Assembly: GCF_004134825.1 (NCBI RefSeq)
Contig: NZ_SDPN01000002.1
Span: 124,001 to 188,000 of the forward strand
Reading direction: 5' to 3'
DNA from: Agromyces albus
Lineage (GTDB): Bacteria; Actinomycetota; Actinomycetes; Actinomycetales; Microbacteriaceae
DNA: 64,000 nt
The notes beneath the pieces were generated by a model that was not told the DNA's origin, did no database searches, and saw only the letters and a program-made list of their open reading frames with translations. Within the stretch, counting starts at the first letter, position 1. Each line of letters begins with the position of its first letter. The position numbers and the translations under genes were made by a program. Of the stretch, positions 8,498 to 17,191 are shown piece after piece.

Positions 8498-9445
8498 GTG
8501 ACCACCACAACGCGTACGATCGTCGTTCCCCGCGGCGTTCAATCGCCCAGCCCGTCGCCGATGTCGTCGCGACCGCGCGGCCGTCGACAGGACCACCCGC
8601 TCTGGTTCCTGCTGCCCGCCCTCGCGGTGCTCGTCATCTTCTTCTTCGTGCCGACGATCTTCAACTTCGTCTACGCGTTCACCGACTGGTCGAGCTTCAA
8701 GTCGGGCATCGGCTTCGTCGGGTTCGACAACTTCGTCTCGCTCTTCACGAGCGGCACCCTCGTCAACGCGTTGCGTGTGACGCTCGTCTACGCCGTGCTC
8801 GTGGCGGTCTTCCAGAACGTCTTCGGAATCGCGCTCGCGCTGCTCCTCGAGAAGGACACGAGGCTCAACCGCGCCGCCCGGGTCGCCTTCTTCGTGCCCG
8901 TCATCATGTCGGCGCTCGCGGTCGGCTACATCTTCCAGGCGCTCCTCAAGCCGGAGGGTGCGCTCAACGAGATCCTCGGCTTCGTCACCGGAACCGAGGT
9001 CAGCATCGCGTGGCTCGGCGACACCACGTGGACGATCGTCGTGGTCGCGATCGTGCACTCGTGGAAGTGGATGGGGCTCTCGATGCTCATCTACCTCGCG
9101 GGACTCAAGACGATCAGCGCCGACGTGCTCGAGGCGGGCCGCCTCGACGGTGCCAGCTGGTGGCAGACATTCCGACACATCCGGATGCCGCTGCTCGCCC
9201 CCGCCATCACGTTCAACGTCGCGACCGCACTGCTCGGGTCGATGAACGGCTTCGACATCGTGCAGGCGACGACCGAAGGCGGCCCCGGCGGAGCGACCGA
9301 GCTGCTCAACATCTTCATCTTCCGCACCTTCGGCCAAGGGCTCTTCGCGCAGGCGACGACCATGAGCCTCGTGCTCTTCCTGATGGTCACGATCCTCGCG
9401 TTCCCCGTCATCCGATTCCTTCGCAAGAGAGAGGACGTGCTGTGA
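8498..9445 (+). CDS. Sugar ABC transporter permease, MalF-like (system 1)
   Basis: A 315-residue inner-membrane permease with six predicted helices, starting with the LWFLLPALAVLVIFFFVPTIFNFVYAFTDW block usual for MalF-type subunits. The cytoplasmic EAA loop is visible as DVLEAGRLDGASWWQTFRHIRMPLLAP. A GTG start is used, with a weak GAAAGG site about 13 nt upstream. The gene overlaps the next permease by 4 bp (GTGA), implying translational coupling. No ATPase subunit is encoded nearby. Confidence 0.9.
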   Translation: MTTTTRTIVVPRGVQSPSPSPMSSRPRGRRQDHPLWFLLPALAVLVIFFFVPTIFNFVYAFTDWSSFKSGIGFVGFDNFVSLFTSGTLVNALRVTLVYAVLVAVFQNVFGIALALLLEKDTRLNRAARVAFFVPVIMSALAVGYIFQALLKPEGALNEILGFVTGTEVSIAWLGDTTWTIVVVAIVHSWKWMGLSMLIYLAGLKTISADVLEAGRLDGASWWQTFRHIRMPLLAPAITFNVATALLGSMNGFDIVQATTEGGPGGATELLNIFIFRTFGQGLFAQATTMSLVLFLMVTILAFPVIRFLRKREDVL

Positions 9446-10293
9446 GCGTCGCCGCCCCGAGGATGCGCCGGGCTCGCCCCGCCTCCGGCATCCTGCAGCC
9501 CATCGCCACGGTGCTCACGGTCGTGCTCCTGCTCGGCGTGCCGTTCTGGCTCGTGATCAGCACAGCCGGCAAGAACCAGGCCGAGGCGCTGAACCCGAAC
9601 CTCACGCCGCCCTCGGAGTGGCAGCTCTTCGAGAACTTCGCCCAGGTGTTCGGCGACGGGCGCATGGTGCTCGGCTTCTTCGGCAGCCTCCTCGTCATGG
9701 TGCCCGCGGTGCTCGGGGTGCTGATCCTCGGATCGATGGCCGCGTGGATCCTCGGCCGCCGCAGCAGCCGGGGCCTCGCCGTGATCTACGCCCTCGCAAT
9801 CAGCGGCATCGTGCTGCCGCCGGCGGTCGTCACGATCGTGCTGCTGCTCCGCCAGCTCGGCCTCGCGGGAACCCCGATCGGCATGATCGGCGTGTACATG
9901 GGCATGTACCTCTCGACGGTGATCTTCTTCGTCACCGGGTTCGTGCGCACGATCCCGCAAGAGCTCGAGGAGGCTGCTCGCGTCGACGGCGCCGGCCCGG
10001 TCAAGGTGTTCGTGCGCATCATCCTGCCGCTCCTGATGCCGGTGCTCGCGACGGCCACGATCCTCATCTGCCTCTACATCTGGAACGACGTCTTCTACGC
10101 GCTCTTCGTGGTCGGTGGCCGGCTCGACACCCTGCCGCTGAACCTCTACCAAGTCGCGAGTGCCGGCCTCTACCTGCAGAACTGGCACCTGATCTTCGCG
10201 TACATCATTCTCATGAGCCTGCCGCTGCTGCTCGTCTTCGTCTTCGCGCAGCGCAAGATCATCTCCGGCATCACCAGCGGAGCGGTCAAATAG
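9442..10293 (+). CDS. Sugar ABC transporter permease, MalG-like (system 1)
   Basis: A 283-residue partner permease. The EAA loop reads ELEEAARVDGAGPVKVFVRIILPLLMP, and the C-terminus (FAQRKIISGITSGAVK) is the characteristic MalG ending. The GTG start overlaps the stop of the upstream permease. An upstream in-frame extension exists but lies inside the MalF-like gene and is rejected. The lacI gene begins 107 bp downstream, in the same direction. Confidence 0.9.
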   Translation: MSVAAPRMRRARPASGILQPIATVLTVVLLLGVPFWLVISTAGKNQAEALNPNLTPPSEWQLFENFAQVFGDGRMVLGFFGSLLVMVPAVLGVLILGSMAAWILGRRSSRGLAVIYALAISGIVLPPAVVTIVLLLRQLGLAGTPIGMIGVYMGMYLSTVIFFVTGFVRTIPQELEEAARVDGAGPVKVFVRIILPLLMPVLATATILICLYIWNDVFYALFVVGGRLDTLPLNLYQVASAGLYLQNWHLIFAYIILMSLPLLLVFVFAQRKIISGITSGAVK

Positions 10294-10400
10294 ACGTGCC
10301 CGGGTCGTCGGTCGCGCAACAGGCCGACGGCCAGCCAGAATGGGTTCCGCGGGCGCGTGCAACGGTCGCGCGAGGTGCGGTTCTAGCGGCGAGGAGTGCG

Positions 10401-11426
10401 ATGGCGGCGAAGAAGGCCCCGCGTCCGGCCGTGATCGCGGATGTCGCGAAGCTCGCGGGTGTCTCCGTGCCCACCGTGTCGCGGGTGCTCACGGGCGCCG
10501 CGCGCGTGCGCCCCGAGAAGGAACGCCGCGTGCTCGACGCCATCGCGCAGCTCAACTACCGGCCCAGCGCGACGGCGCGAGCCCTCGCGTCGAGGCAATC
10601 GCACACGATCGCGATCATCGCGGGCAACACCTCGCAATACGGCTACGCCGAGACGATCCGCGGGGTCGAAGAGGAGGCGAGGGCCGACGGCTACACGGTG
10701 ACGATCACCGTCGTCGAGACCACCGACCCCGACGAGGTCGAACGCGCGGTCGCCCTCGTGCTCGACCAGAGCCCGGCCGGCGTCGTCGTGCTGAAGTTCG
10801 ACCCGCCGGGCGTCGCGGTGCTCACGAGCCTGCCCCGCGACATCCCGATCGTCGCCGTCTCGGGCGTGAAGTCGCGCGACGTGCCGCAAGCGGTGCTCGA
10901 CGAGAGCCGCGCGGCTGAAGCGCTCACCGAGCATCTGCTCTCGCTCGGGCATCGCACCGTGCACCATGTGCGGGTCCCGCCCTCACGGCGTGAAGACGGT
11001 CGCACCACCGGGTGGCGGCGCGCGCTGAAGCGCGCCGGTGTCGAGCCGCCCGAGCTCTACGAAGCGACCTGGGCGCCCGAATCGGGCCGCGTCATCGGCA
11101 AGGAGATTGCCCACAACCCCGGGGTCACCGCGGTGTTCTGCGGCAACGACGAGATCGCGATGGGCGTCATCAAGGGGCTCCGCGATGCGGGCCTGAGCGT
11201 GCCCGAAGACGTCAGCGTCGTCGGCTTCGACGATCACCCGCTCGCGGCGATGTGGTCGCCGGCGCTCACGACCGTGCGTCAGGACTTCGGTGGCCTCGGC
11301 GCCCGCGCGTTCGAGCTGCTGCGCGGCGCGATGAGCGGCGAAGTGGTGCGGCGCACGTCGTCGGCGCTTCCCGAGCTCGTCATCCGCGAGAGCTCTGCCG
11401 CGCCGCGCCCGCTCGCTGAATCCTGA
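10401..11426 (+). CDS. LacI family transcriptional regulator (system 1)
   Basis: A 341-residue repressor. The N-terminal helix-turn-helix is VIADVAKLAGVSVPTVSRVL, followed by the hinge RPSATARALAS, whose Leu normally intercalates at the operator's central CG. The periplasmic-binding-protein-like effector domain starts at HTIAIIAGNTSQYGY. The ATG has a GAGGAG site close upstream. It sits between the importer and the GH43-GH51 gene. It is the obvious candidate to bind the three TGATAnCGnTTTCA sites near 4.7 kb or the tandem sites at 11.5 kb; which of these it binds cannot be decided by reading. Confidence 0.9.
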   Translation: MAAKKAPRPAVIADVAKLAGVSVPTVSRVLTGAARVRPEKERRVLDAIAQLNYRPSATARALASRQSHTIAIIAGNTSQYGYAETIRGVEEEARADGYTVTITVVETTDPDEVERAVALVLDQSPAGVVVLKFDPPGVAVLTSLPRDIPIVAVSGVKSRDVPQAVLDESRAAEALTEHLLSLGHRTVHHVRVPPSRREDGRTTGWRRALKRAGVEPPELYEATWAPESGRVIGKEIAHNPGVTAVFCGNDEIAMGVIKGLRDAGLSVPEDVSVVGFDDHPLAAMWSPALTTVRQDFGGLGARAFELLRGAMSGEVVRRTSSALPELVIRESSAAPRPLAES

Positions 11427-11495
11427 GCGGTACACGCGATTCGGGCCGCATCGGGCTGCTCTCGAAACTTCCTCTAGCGCGAAACCGGCCCTCGC

Positions 11496-11523
11496 TGTTA
11501 GCGTTCACATGTTAGCGCTCACA
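11496..11523. promoter_or_regulatory. Two abutting LacI-type operators before the GH43-GH51 gene
   Basis: Two 14-bp sites, TGTTAGCGTTCACA and TGTTAGCGCTCACA, are directly adjacent and differ at one base. Both are imperfect palindromes with a central CG. A possible promoter (TTAGCG, 16 nt, CACAAT ending at 11525) lies inside them, so occupation should block transcription. Confidence 0.6.
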
Positions 11524-11610
11524 ATGCGAACGTGGCGTGGCGACGGCACTTGATGCCGCCGCCACGTTCGCATGAGCGCGCCCTCCTCGAAGACGAGAGA
11601 AAGGTCGAAG

Positions 11611-14600
11611 ATGACCAGGTCCAGCACCACTGCTTCACCTCCGGTGGCCGAACAGCCAGACCGGCGACGACGGATGAGCAGGCAGTCGGGCGTCGCACTG
11701 TGCGCCGCCCTCACGCTCGCCATCATCGCGCCGGCCGCCGCCGTCGCGATGCCGATCGTCGCGACCGCCGTCACCGCACCGGCTGACGTCGCAGCGAGCG
11801 ACGCGGCGGGCGTGAGTATCCCCAACCTCGACGACGTGCGCGGCAACATCACCCTTCCCGCGACCGGATCCGGCGGCTCCTCGCTCGCTTGGATCTCGAG
11901 CGACCCGGCCGTCATCTCCGCCGACGGACTCGTCGAGCGCCCGGCCAACGGGTCCGATCCCGCCACCGTCACGCTGCAGGTGACCGCGACCTTCGGCGAC
12001 TCGACCGCGACGCACGACTACGTCGCGACGGTGACCCCGGCGCCCCTCGACGAGCCGCTCGCCGCCTACTTCTTCCCGCACTTCGTCGGTGAGTCCACCC
12101 CCGACGGCGAGGAGATCTCCTTCGCCGCGAGCGTCGGCAACGACCCCGAGGAATGGATGAGCCTCAACGACGGCGAGTCCGTGCTCGCCTCGACCCTCGG
12201 CGAGCAGGGCCTGCGCGACCCGTTCGTCATCCGCTCGCCCGAAGGCGACCGATTCTTCCTGCTCGCGACCGACCTGAAGATCTACGGCGGTGGCGATTTC
12301 GGCACCGCCCAGGAGACCGGCAGCCGCTCGATCATGGTGTGGGAGTCCGACGACCTCGTGAACTGGTCGGAGCAGCGCGAGATCGTCGTGTCGCCCGAGA
12401 CCGCGGGCAACACGTGGGCTCCCGAGGCCTACTGGGACGAGGCGAACGAGGAGTACATCGTGTACTGGGCCTCGGCGCTCTACCCCGAGAATGTTCCCGC
12501 AGACCAGCGCGACATCGGCACGAGCTACCAGCGCATGATGTACGCGACCACCCGCGACTTCGTCACCTTCTCGGAGCCGCAGGTCTGGATCGACGAACCG
12601 CAGGGCGCAGGCCGCGGCATGATCGACTCGACCGTCGCCCTCGAGAACGGCGTCTACTACCGCTTCACGAAGGACGAGTCGGACTTCACGGTGCGCGAAG
12701 AGCAGTCGACCGAGCTGCGCCGAACCCAGGGCGTCGTCGACGGCGACGGCTGGGGGCTCATCGCCGAGCACATCGGCGTCGGCCAGCCGAACCCCTGGGG
12801 TGGCACCTTCACCAACGGTGAGGGACCTTCGGTCTTCAAGTCGAACACGGATGACTCGTGGTACCTGCTGCAGGACCAGCCGTCGTACCACGGCGGCGAG
12901 GGCTACATGCTCTTCGAGAGCTCCGATCTCGCGAGCGGCGCGTGGACCGCGGTGCCCGACGCCGAACTCCCCGAGAGCCCGCGCCACGGCACGGTGCTTC
13001 CGGTGACGGCGAGCGAGTACCAGCGGCTCCTCGAGACCTACCAGCCCGACGCGCTCGTCGACGGCGTGACCTTGACCCCGGATTCGGCGACGCTGTCACC
13101 GGGCGGGACGGCCGCCTTCGAGGCATCCGTCACCCCGGTGACCGCGGAAGACCGCAGCGTCACCTGGAGCTCGAGCGATGAGTCCGTGGCCACCGTCGAC
13201 GCCGCAGGCGTCGTGACCGCGATCGCCGACGGCAGCGCGACGATCACCGCACGCGCGGTGAGCGGCGCAGAGGGAACCGCGACGATCACGGTGGAGACGG
13301 CGGCGGCTCCCGAGCTTCCCGCCGACGCATGGGTCGACGAGTTCGACGGCGAGACGCTCGACGGTCGATGGGCGATCGAGGGCGAGGTGCCCGACACGTG
13401 GTCGCTCACCGAGAACCCCGGCGCGCTCACCGTGCACTCGCAGCGCGGCGACACCTACCAGGGCGACAACACGGCCAAGAACGTGTTCCTGGTCGACGTG
13501 CCCGCCGGCGACTTCACCGCGTTCACCTCGGTGACCGGCGCGGTCAGCCGCGACTTCCAGGGCGCGGGAATTCTCGTCATGAAGGACTTCGACAACTACG
13601 TGCGCGCGGGCCTCACCAACGTGAGCTTCGCGCCGGGTGGCCCCACCATCATCGAGAACGGCGTCGAGCAGGGCGCGGTCTACAGCTCGACCTTCACGGC
13701 CCGACCCGGATCGACGCACGAGTACCTGCGGGTGCAGCGCACCGGCGACGTGGTCGTGACGAGCTACTGGACGGGCCACGAGTGGGCCGAGGCCGCACGC
13801 GCGACCGTGGGCTTCGACGCCGCGCGAATCGGCCTCTATGCGCTGGCCGCCGGTTCCGCGCCGAGCCACGAGGTGACGTTCGACTACTTCGCGCTCGTGG
13901 CGCCCGAGGGTGCCGACATCGTGCCCGAGGGCATGTTCACGTTCGAGGGATCCGGCGACACCCGCCACCTCACCGCCGGTGACGGCGGCGCGCTCCGACT
14001 CGACGACACGCGGCCGCTCGAGCAGCTCGCGCTGACGGCGACCGAGGTCGAGGGTGACGCGGGCGGCGAGGCATCCGCTGCTCGTCCCGTGGTGATCCGC
14101 GACTCGGCGAGCGATCGCCCGCTCATCGTCGACGGCGACCGGCTCGCCCTCGGCGCTGACGGCGCGGAGGCGACCGAATTCCGTCTGACGGACGTCGGCG
14201 GGAGCAAGGCAGCCCTGCACACGGTCGACGGCCGCTTCATCGTGCTCGGCGACGGCGGCGCGCTCGTCATCGGCGACGAGTCGGATGCCGCACGGCTCAC
14301 GATCGTGCCGGTCGAGATCACCGATCACACGATCGAGATCGACACCGACGCGCCCCGCACCGAGATGAGCGATGACCTCTACGGCATCTTCTACGAGGAC
14401 ATCAACTACGCGGCCGACGGCGGAATCTACGCCGAGCTCGTGCGCAACCGCTCCTTCGAGTTCAACACCGCCGACAACCGGGCGTTCAACGGGCTGACGG
14501 CGTGGGAGAAGGTAGAGCGGGGCGCCACCGGCTCCATCGCGGTGGGCGCCGACCGTGCGCGCTGGCTGAACGACTCGAACCGCGCGTCGCTCACCATCCA

Positions 14601-17091
14601 GGCGAACGGCGCGGGCGTCGGCGTGCGGAACATCGGGTTCAACCGGGGCTTCGCGCTCGAGGAGGGCGAGAGTTACGACTTCTCGGTGTGGGCGCGGTCG
14701 GCGACGGCACAGCAGCTCACGGTCGCGGTCGAGAACACGGCCGGCACCGAGCAGTTCGCGCTCGGCACGGTCGAGGTGGCCGGCGACGACACCTGGCGCA
14801 AGGTCGAGGTGCGTCTCACGTCGAACGCGACGACGGATGCCGGGCGCCTCGTGCTGCTCGGCGGTGCCGCGGGTTCGCTGCAGCTCGACATGGTCTCCCT
14901 CTTCCCGGTCGACACCTGGGTCGGGCCGGTGAACGGACCGAGCGTGCTGCGCAAGGACCTCGCCGAGAAGGTCGCCGAGCTCGATCCGTCGTTCCTGCGC
15001 TTCCCCGGCGGTTGCGTCACGAACGTCGGCACGTTCAACACGTACCTCGAGTCCGACGGCCAGGACCGCCGTCGCACGTACCAGTGGAAGGAGACCATCG
15101 GCCCCGTCGAGGAACGCCCGACCAACTGGAACTTCTGGGGCTACAACCAGTCGTACGGCCTCGGCTACCTCGAGTACCTGAAGTGGGCCGAAGACCTCGA
15201 CGCGACGCCGCTGCCTGTGGTGTCGGTCGGCGCCAACGGCTGCGGCAGCACGATCCCCGAGATGACCGACCAGGCGCGCATCGATCGCTGGGTGCAGGAC
15301 ACGGTCGACCTCATCGAGTTCGCGAAGGGCGACGTGACGACCGAGTGGGGCGCGAAGCGCGCCGAACTGGGACATCCGGAACCCTTCGACCTGCGCTACA
15401 TCGGGCTCGGCAACGAGGAGAACACCGACACCTTCCAGGCGAACTTCCCGCAGTTCCGCGACGCGGTCGCTGCCGCCTGGCCGGATGTCACGATCATCTC
15501 GAACTCCGGGCCGGATGACACGGGGGCGCGCTTCGACGAGCTGTGGCAGTTCAACCGGGAGCAGGGCGTCGACATGGTCGATGAGCACTACTACAACGAC
15601 CCGTCATGGTTCCTGCAGAACTCCGAGCGGTACGACTCGTACGACCGCGAGGGTCCGCACGTGTTCCTCGGCGAGTACGCGTCGCGCGGCAACACCTTCG
15701 CGAACGCCCTCTCGGAGGCGGCCTACATGACCGGCCTCGAGCGCAACTCCGACGTCGTGGAGCTCGCCTCCTACGCGCCGATGTTCGCGAACGAGGACCA
15801 CGTGCAGTGGGCGCCCGACATGATGTGGTTCGACAACGACGAGTCGTGGGGCTCGGTGAACTACTACACCCAGCAGATGTTCATGACGAACGTCGGCGAC
15901 GAGGTGGTTCCGTCGACCCACACCGAAGCGGATGCCGCATCCGACCTCGACGGCGGGGTCTTCCTGTCGACGTGGAACACGAGCGCGGCCTACGACGACG
16001 TGCGGGTGACCGACAACACGACGGGCGACGAGCTCTACACCGAGTCGTTCGACGGCACGGCTGACCCGTGGGCCCCGGTCGCCGGATCGTGGGCGGTCAC
16101 GGGCGGCGAGTACGTGCAGTCGTCGGCCACGACGACGGATGCCCGTTCGCTCAGCCCCGACGCGTACGCGCGGGACTGGTCGAACTACACGCTCGAACTC
16201 GACGCTCGCAAGACGTCGGGTGCGGAGGGCTTCCTCATCGGCTTCGCAGCCGGCGGTCCGAACGACTTCTACTGGTGGAACCTCGGCGGCTGGAACAACA
16301 CCCGCTCGGTGTTGCAGCACGCTGCCGGCGGCTCGGCCGGCGAGGTCGCGGCGCTGGAGGGCAAGGGCGTCGAGACCGGGCGTGACTACCACGTGAAGAT
16401 CGTGGTGAACGGCTCGACGATCGAGCTCTACCTCGACGGGGTGCTGCAGCTCAGCTACACCGAGCCGGCAGCGAAGGGCCTCTACCAGGTGGTCACGCGC
16501 GATGCCGAGACCGGCGAGCTCCGGCTCAAGGTCGTGAACCCGACGGGTTCGACGGCGCGCACCCAGGTGTCGGTCGCGGGCAGCCTCGAGATCGCCGACG
16601 AGGTGGGCGTGACCGAGATGGTCGGTGCGCCCGGTGACATGAACACGAAGGCCGATCCCGAGAACCTCGTTCCCGTCGATCGCGAGTGGTCGGGAGGCGG
16701 GAACGAGTTCAGCTACGACTTCCCGGCGTACTCGATCACCTTCCTGTCGCTCAGCGAGAAGCCGCATCCGAGCTGCGAGGTGAGCTACACCCTGGAGGGG
16801 GACTCGAAGAAGGCCTTCTCGGCCGACCTCACGATCACGAACACGGGTGACGCGCAGTACACCGCGTGGGAGCTCGGGTTCGAGTTCGCCGAGAAGCAGA
16901 CGCTGCGCAACGGCCACGACGCGTGGTGGCAGCAGAACGGCGCTGCGGTCACGGCGAACAACCTGCCGTGGAACGGCACGATCCAGCCCGGTGAGACCGT
17001 CGAGCTCGGGTTCAACGGCAGGGTGAACGGGGGTGGGAACACCGAACCGGCCGCGTTCAGCGTGAACGGCGACGCCTGCACGGTGAAGTAG
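11611..17091 (+). CDS. Secreted multimodular GH43-GH51 enzyme with CBM2
   Basis: A 1826-residue secreted protein with two catalytic modules. After a signal anchor (about 22-50) come an atrophied Ig-like repeat (67-150), a GH43 five-bladed propeller (150-480; acidic blocks RDPFVIR, MIDST and GEGPS), a Big_2 domain (485-564), a DUF1349-like lectin fold (570-770) and a beta-trefoil-like segment (770-905). A GH51 alpha-L-arabinofuranosidase follows with CBM4_9-like N-terminal part, acid/base E1269 in GLGNEENTD and nucleophile E1355 in FLGEYAS. Its C-terminal sandwich is interrupted by a LamG-like insert (about 1470-1624). A CBM2 ends the protein (1721-1826, Cys near both ends). The ATG at 11611 is preferred to 11572 because GAGAGAAAGG precedes it. 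The likely role is arabinose removal from polysaccharides outside the cell. Confidence 0.85.
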   Translation: MTRSSTTASPPVAEQPDRRRRMSRQSGVALCAALTLAIIAPAAAVAMPIVATAVTAPADVAASDAAGVSIPNLDDVRGNITLPATGSGGSSLAWISSDPAVISADGLVERPANGSDPATVTLQVTATFGDSTATHDYVATVTPAPLDEPLAAYFFPHFVGESTPDGEEISFAASVGNDPEEWMSLNDGESVLASTLGEQGLRDPFVIRSPEGDRFFLLATDLKIYGGGDFGTAQETGSRSIMVWESDDLVNWSEQREIVVSPETAGNTWAPEAYWDEANEEYIVYWASALYPENVPADQRDIGTSYQRMMYATTRDFVTFSEPQVWIDEPQGAGRGMIDSTVALENGVYYRFTKDESDFTVREEQSTELRRTQGVVDGDGWGLIAEHIGVGQPNPWGGTFTNGEGPSVFKSNTDDSWYLLQDQPSYHGGEGYMLFESSDLASGAWTAVPDAELPESPRHGTVLPVTASEYQRLLETYQPDALVDGVTLTPDSATLSPGGTAAFEASVTPVTAEDRSVTWSSSDESVATVDAAGVVTAIADGSATITARAVSGAEGTATITVETAAAPELPADAWVDEFDGETLDGRWAIEGEVPDTWSLTENPGALTVHSQRGDTYQGDNTAKNVFLVDVPAGDFTAFTSVTGAVSRDFQGAGILVMKDFDNYVRAGLTNVSFAPGGPTIIENGVEQGAVYSSTFTARPGSTHEYLRVQRTGDVVVTSYWTGHEWAEAARATVGFDAARIGLYALAAGSAPSHEVTFDYFALVAPEGADIVPEGMFTFEGSGDTRHLTAGDGGALRLDDTRPLEQLALTATEVEGDAGGEASAARPVVIRDSASDRPLIVDGDRLALGADGAEATEFRLTDVGGSKAALHTVDGRFIVLGDGGALVIGDESDAARLTIVPVEITDHTIEIDTDAPRTEMSDDLYGIFYEDINYAADGGIYAELVRNRSFEFNTADNRAFNGLTAWEKVERGATGSIAVGADRARWLNDSNRASLTIQANGAGVGVRNIGFNRGFALEEGESYDFSVWARSATAQQLTVAVENTAGTEQFALGTVEVAGDDTWRKVEVRLTSNATTDAGRLVLLGGAAGSLQLDMVSLFPVDTWVGPVNGPSVLRKDLAEKVAELDPSFLRFPGGCVTNVGTFNTYLESDGQDRRRTYQWKETIGPVEERPTNWNFWGYNQSYGLGYLEYLKWAEDLDATPLPVVSVGANGCGSTIPEMTDQARIDRWVQDTVDLIEFAKGDVTTEWGAKRAELGHPEPFDLRYIGLGNEENTDTFQANFPQFRDAVAAAWPDVTIISNSGPDDTGARFDELWQFNREQGVDMVDEHYYNDPSWFLQNSERYDSYDREGPHVFLGEYASRGNTFANALSEAAYMTGLERNSDVVELASYAPMFANEDHVQWAPDMMWFDNDESWGSVNYYTQQMFMTNVGDEVVPSTHTEADAASDLDGGVFLSTWNTSAAYDDVRVTDNTTGDELYTESFDGTADPWAPVAGSWAVTGGEYVQSSATTTDARSLSPDAYARDWSNYTLELDARKTSGAEGFLIGFAAGGPNDFYWWNLGGWNNTRSVLQHAAGGSAGEVAALEGKGVETGRDYHVKIVVNGSTIELYLDGVLQLSYTEPAAKGLYQVVTRDAETGELRLKVVNPTGSTARTQVSVAGSLEIADEVGVTEMVGAPGDMNTKADPENLVPVDREWSGGGNEFSYDFPAYSITFLSLSEKPHPSCEVSYTLEGDSKKAFSADLTITNTGDAQYTAWELGFEFAEKQTLRNGHDAWWQQNGAAVTANNLPWNGTIQPGETVELGFNGRVNGGGNTEPAAFSVNGDACTVK

Positions 17092-17100
17092 CAGCGAGCA

Positions 17101-17138
17101 GCGACGGCCCCGAGCGGAATCCCGCTCGGGGCCGTCGC
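17101..17138 (+). terminator. Strong hairpin terminator after the GH43-GH51 gene
   Basis: A perfect 17-bp stem (17101-17117 with 17122-17138) around a 4-nt AATC loop begins 9 bp after the stop codon. Confidence 0.85.
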
Positions 17139-17179
17139 ATGCCGTCGGCCCGGAAGTCCCGCATGTCGGATGCCGGTGG

Positions 17180-17185
17180 CAGACT
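17180..17185 (+). promoter_or_regulatory. -10 element, leaderless start of the DNA ligase gene
   Basis: CAGACT is followed by 6 nt and the GTG start at 17192. There is no Shine-Dalgarno sequence. Confidence 0.45.
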
Positions 17186-17191
17186 GGCCCC

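Noticed and set aside
13096-15588. An 830-codon minus-strand open frame inside the GH43-GH51 gene
   Set aside because: No recognisable fold or start signal; it is a shadow of the real gene.
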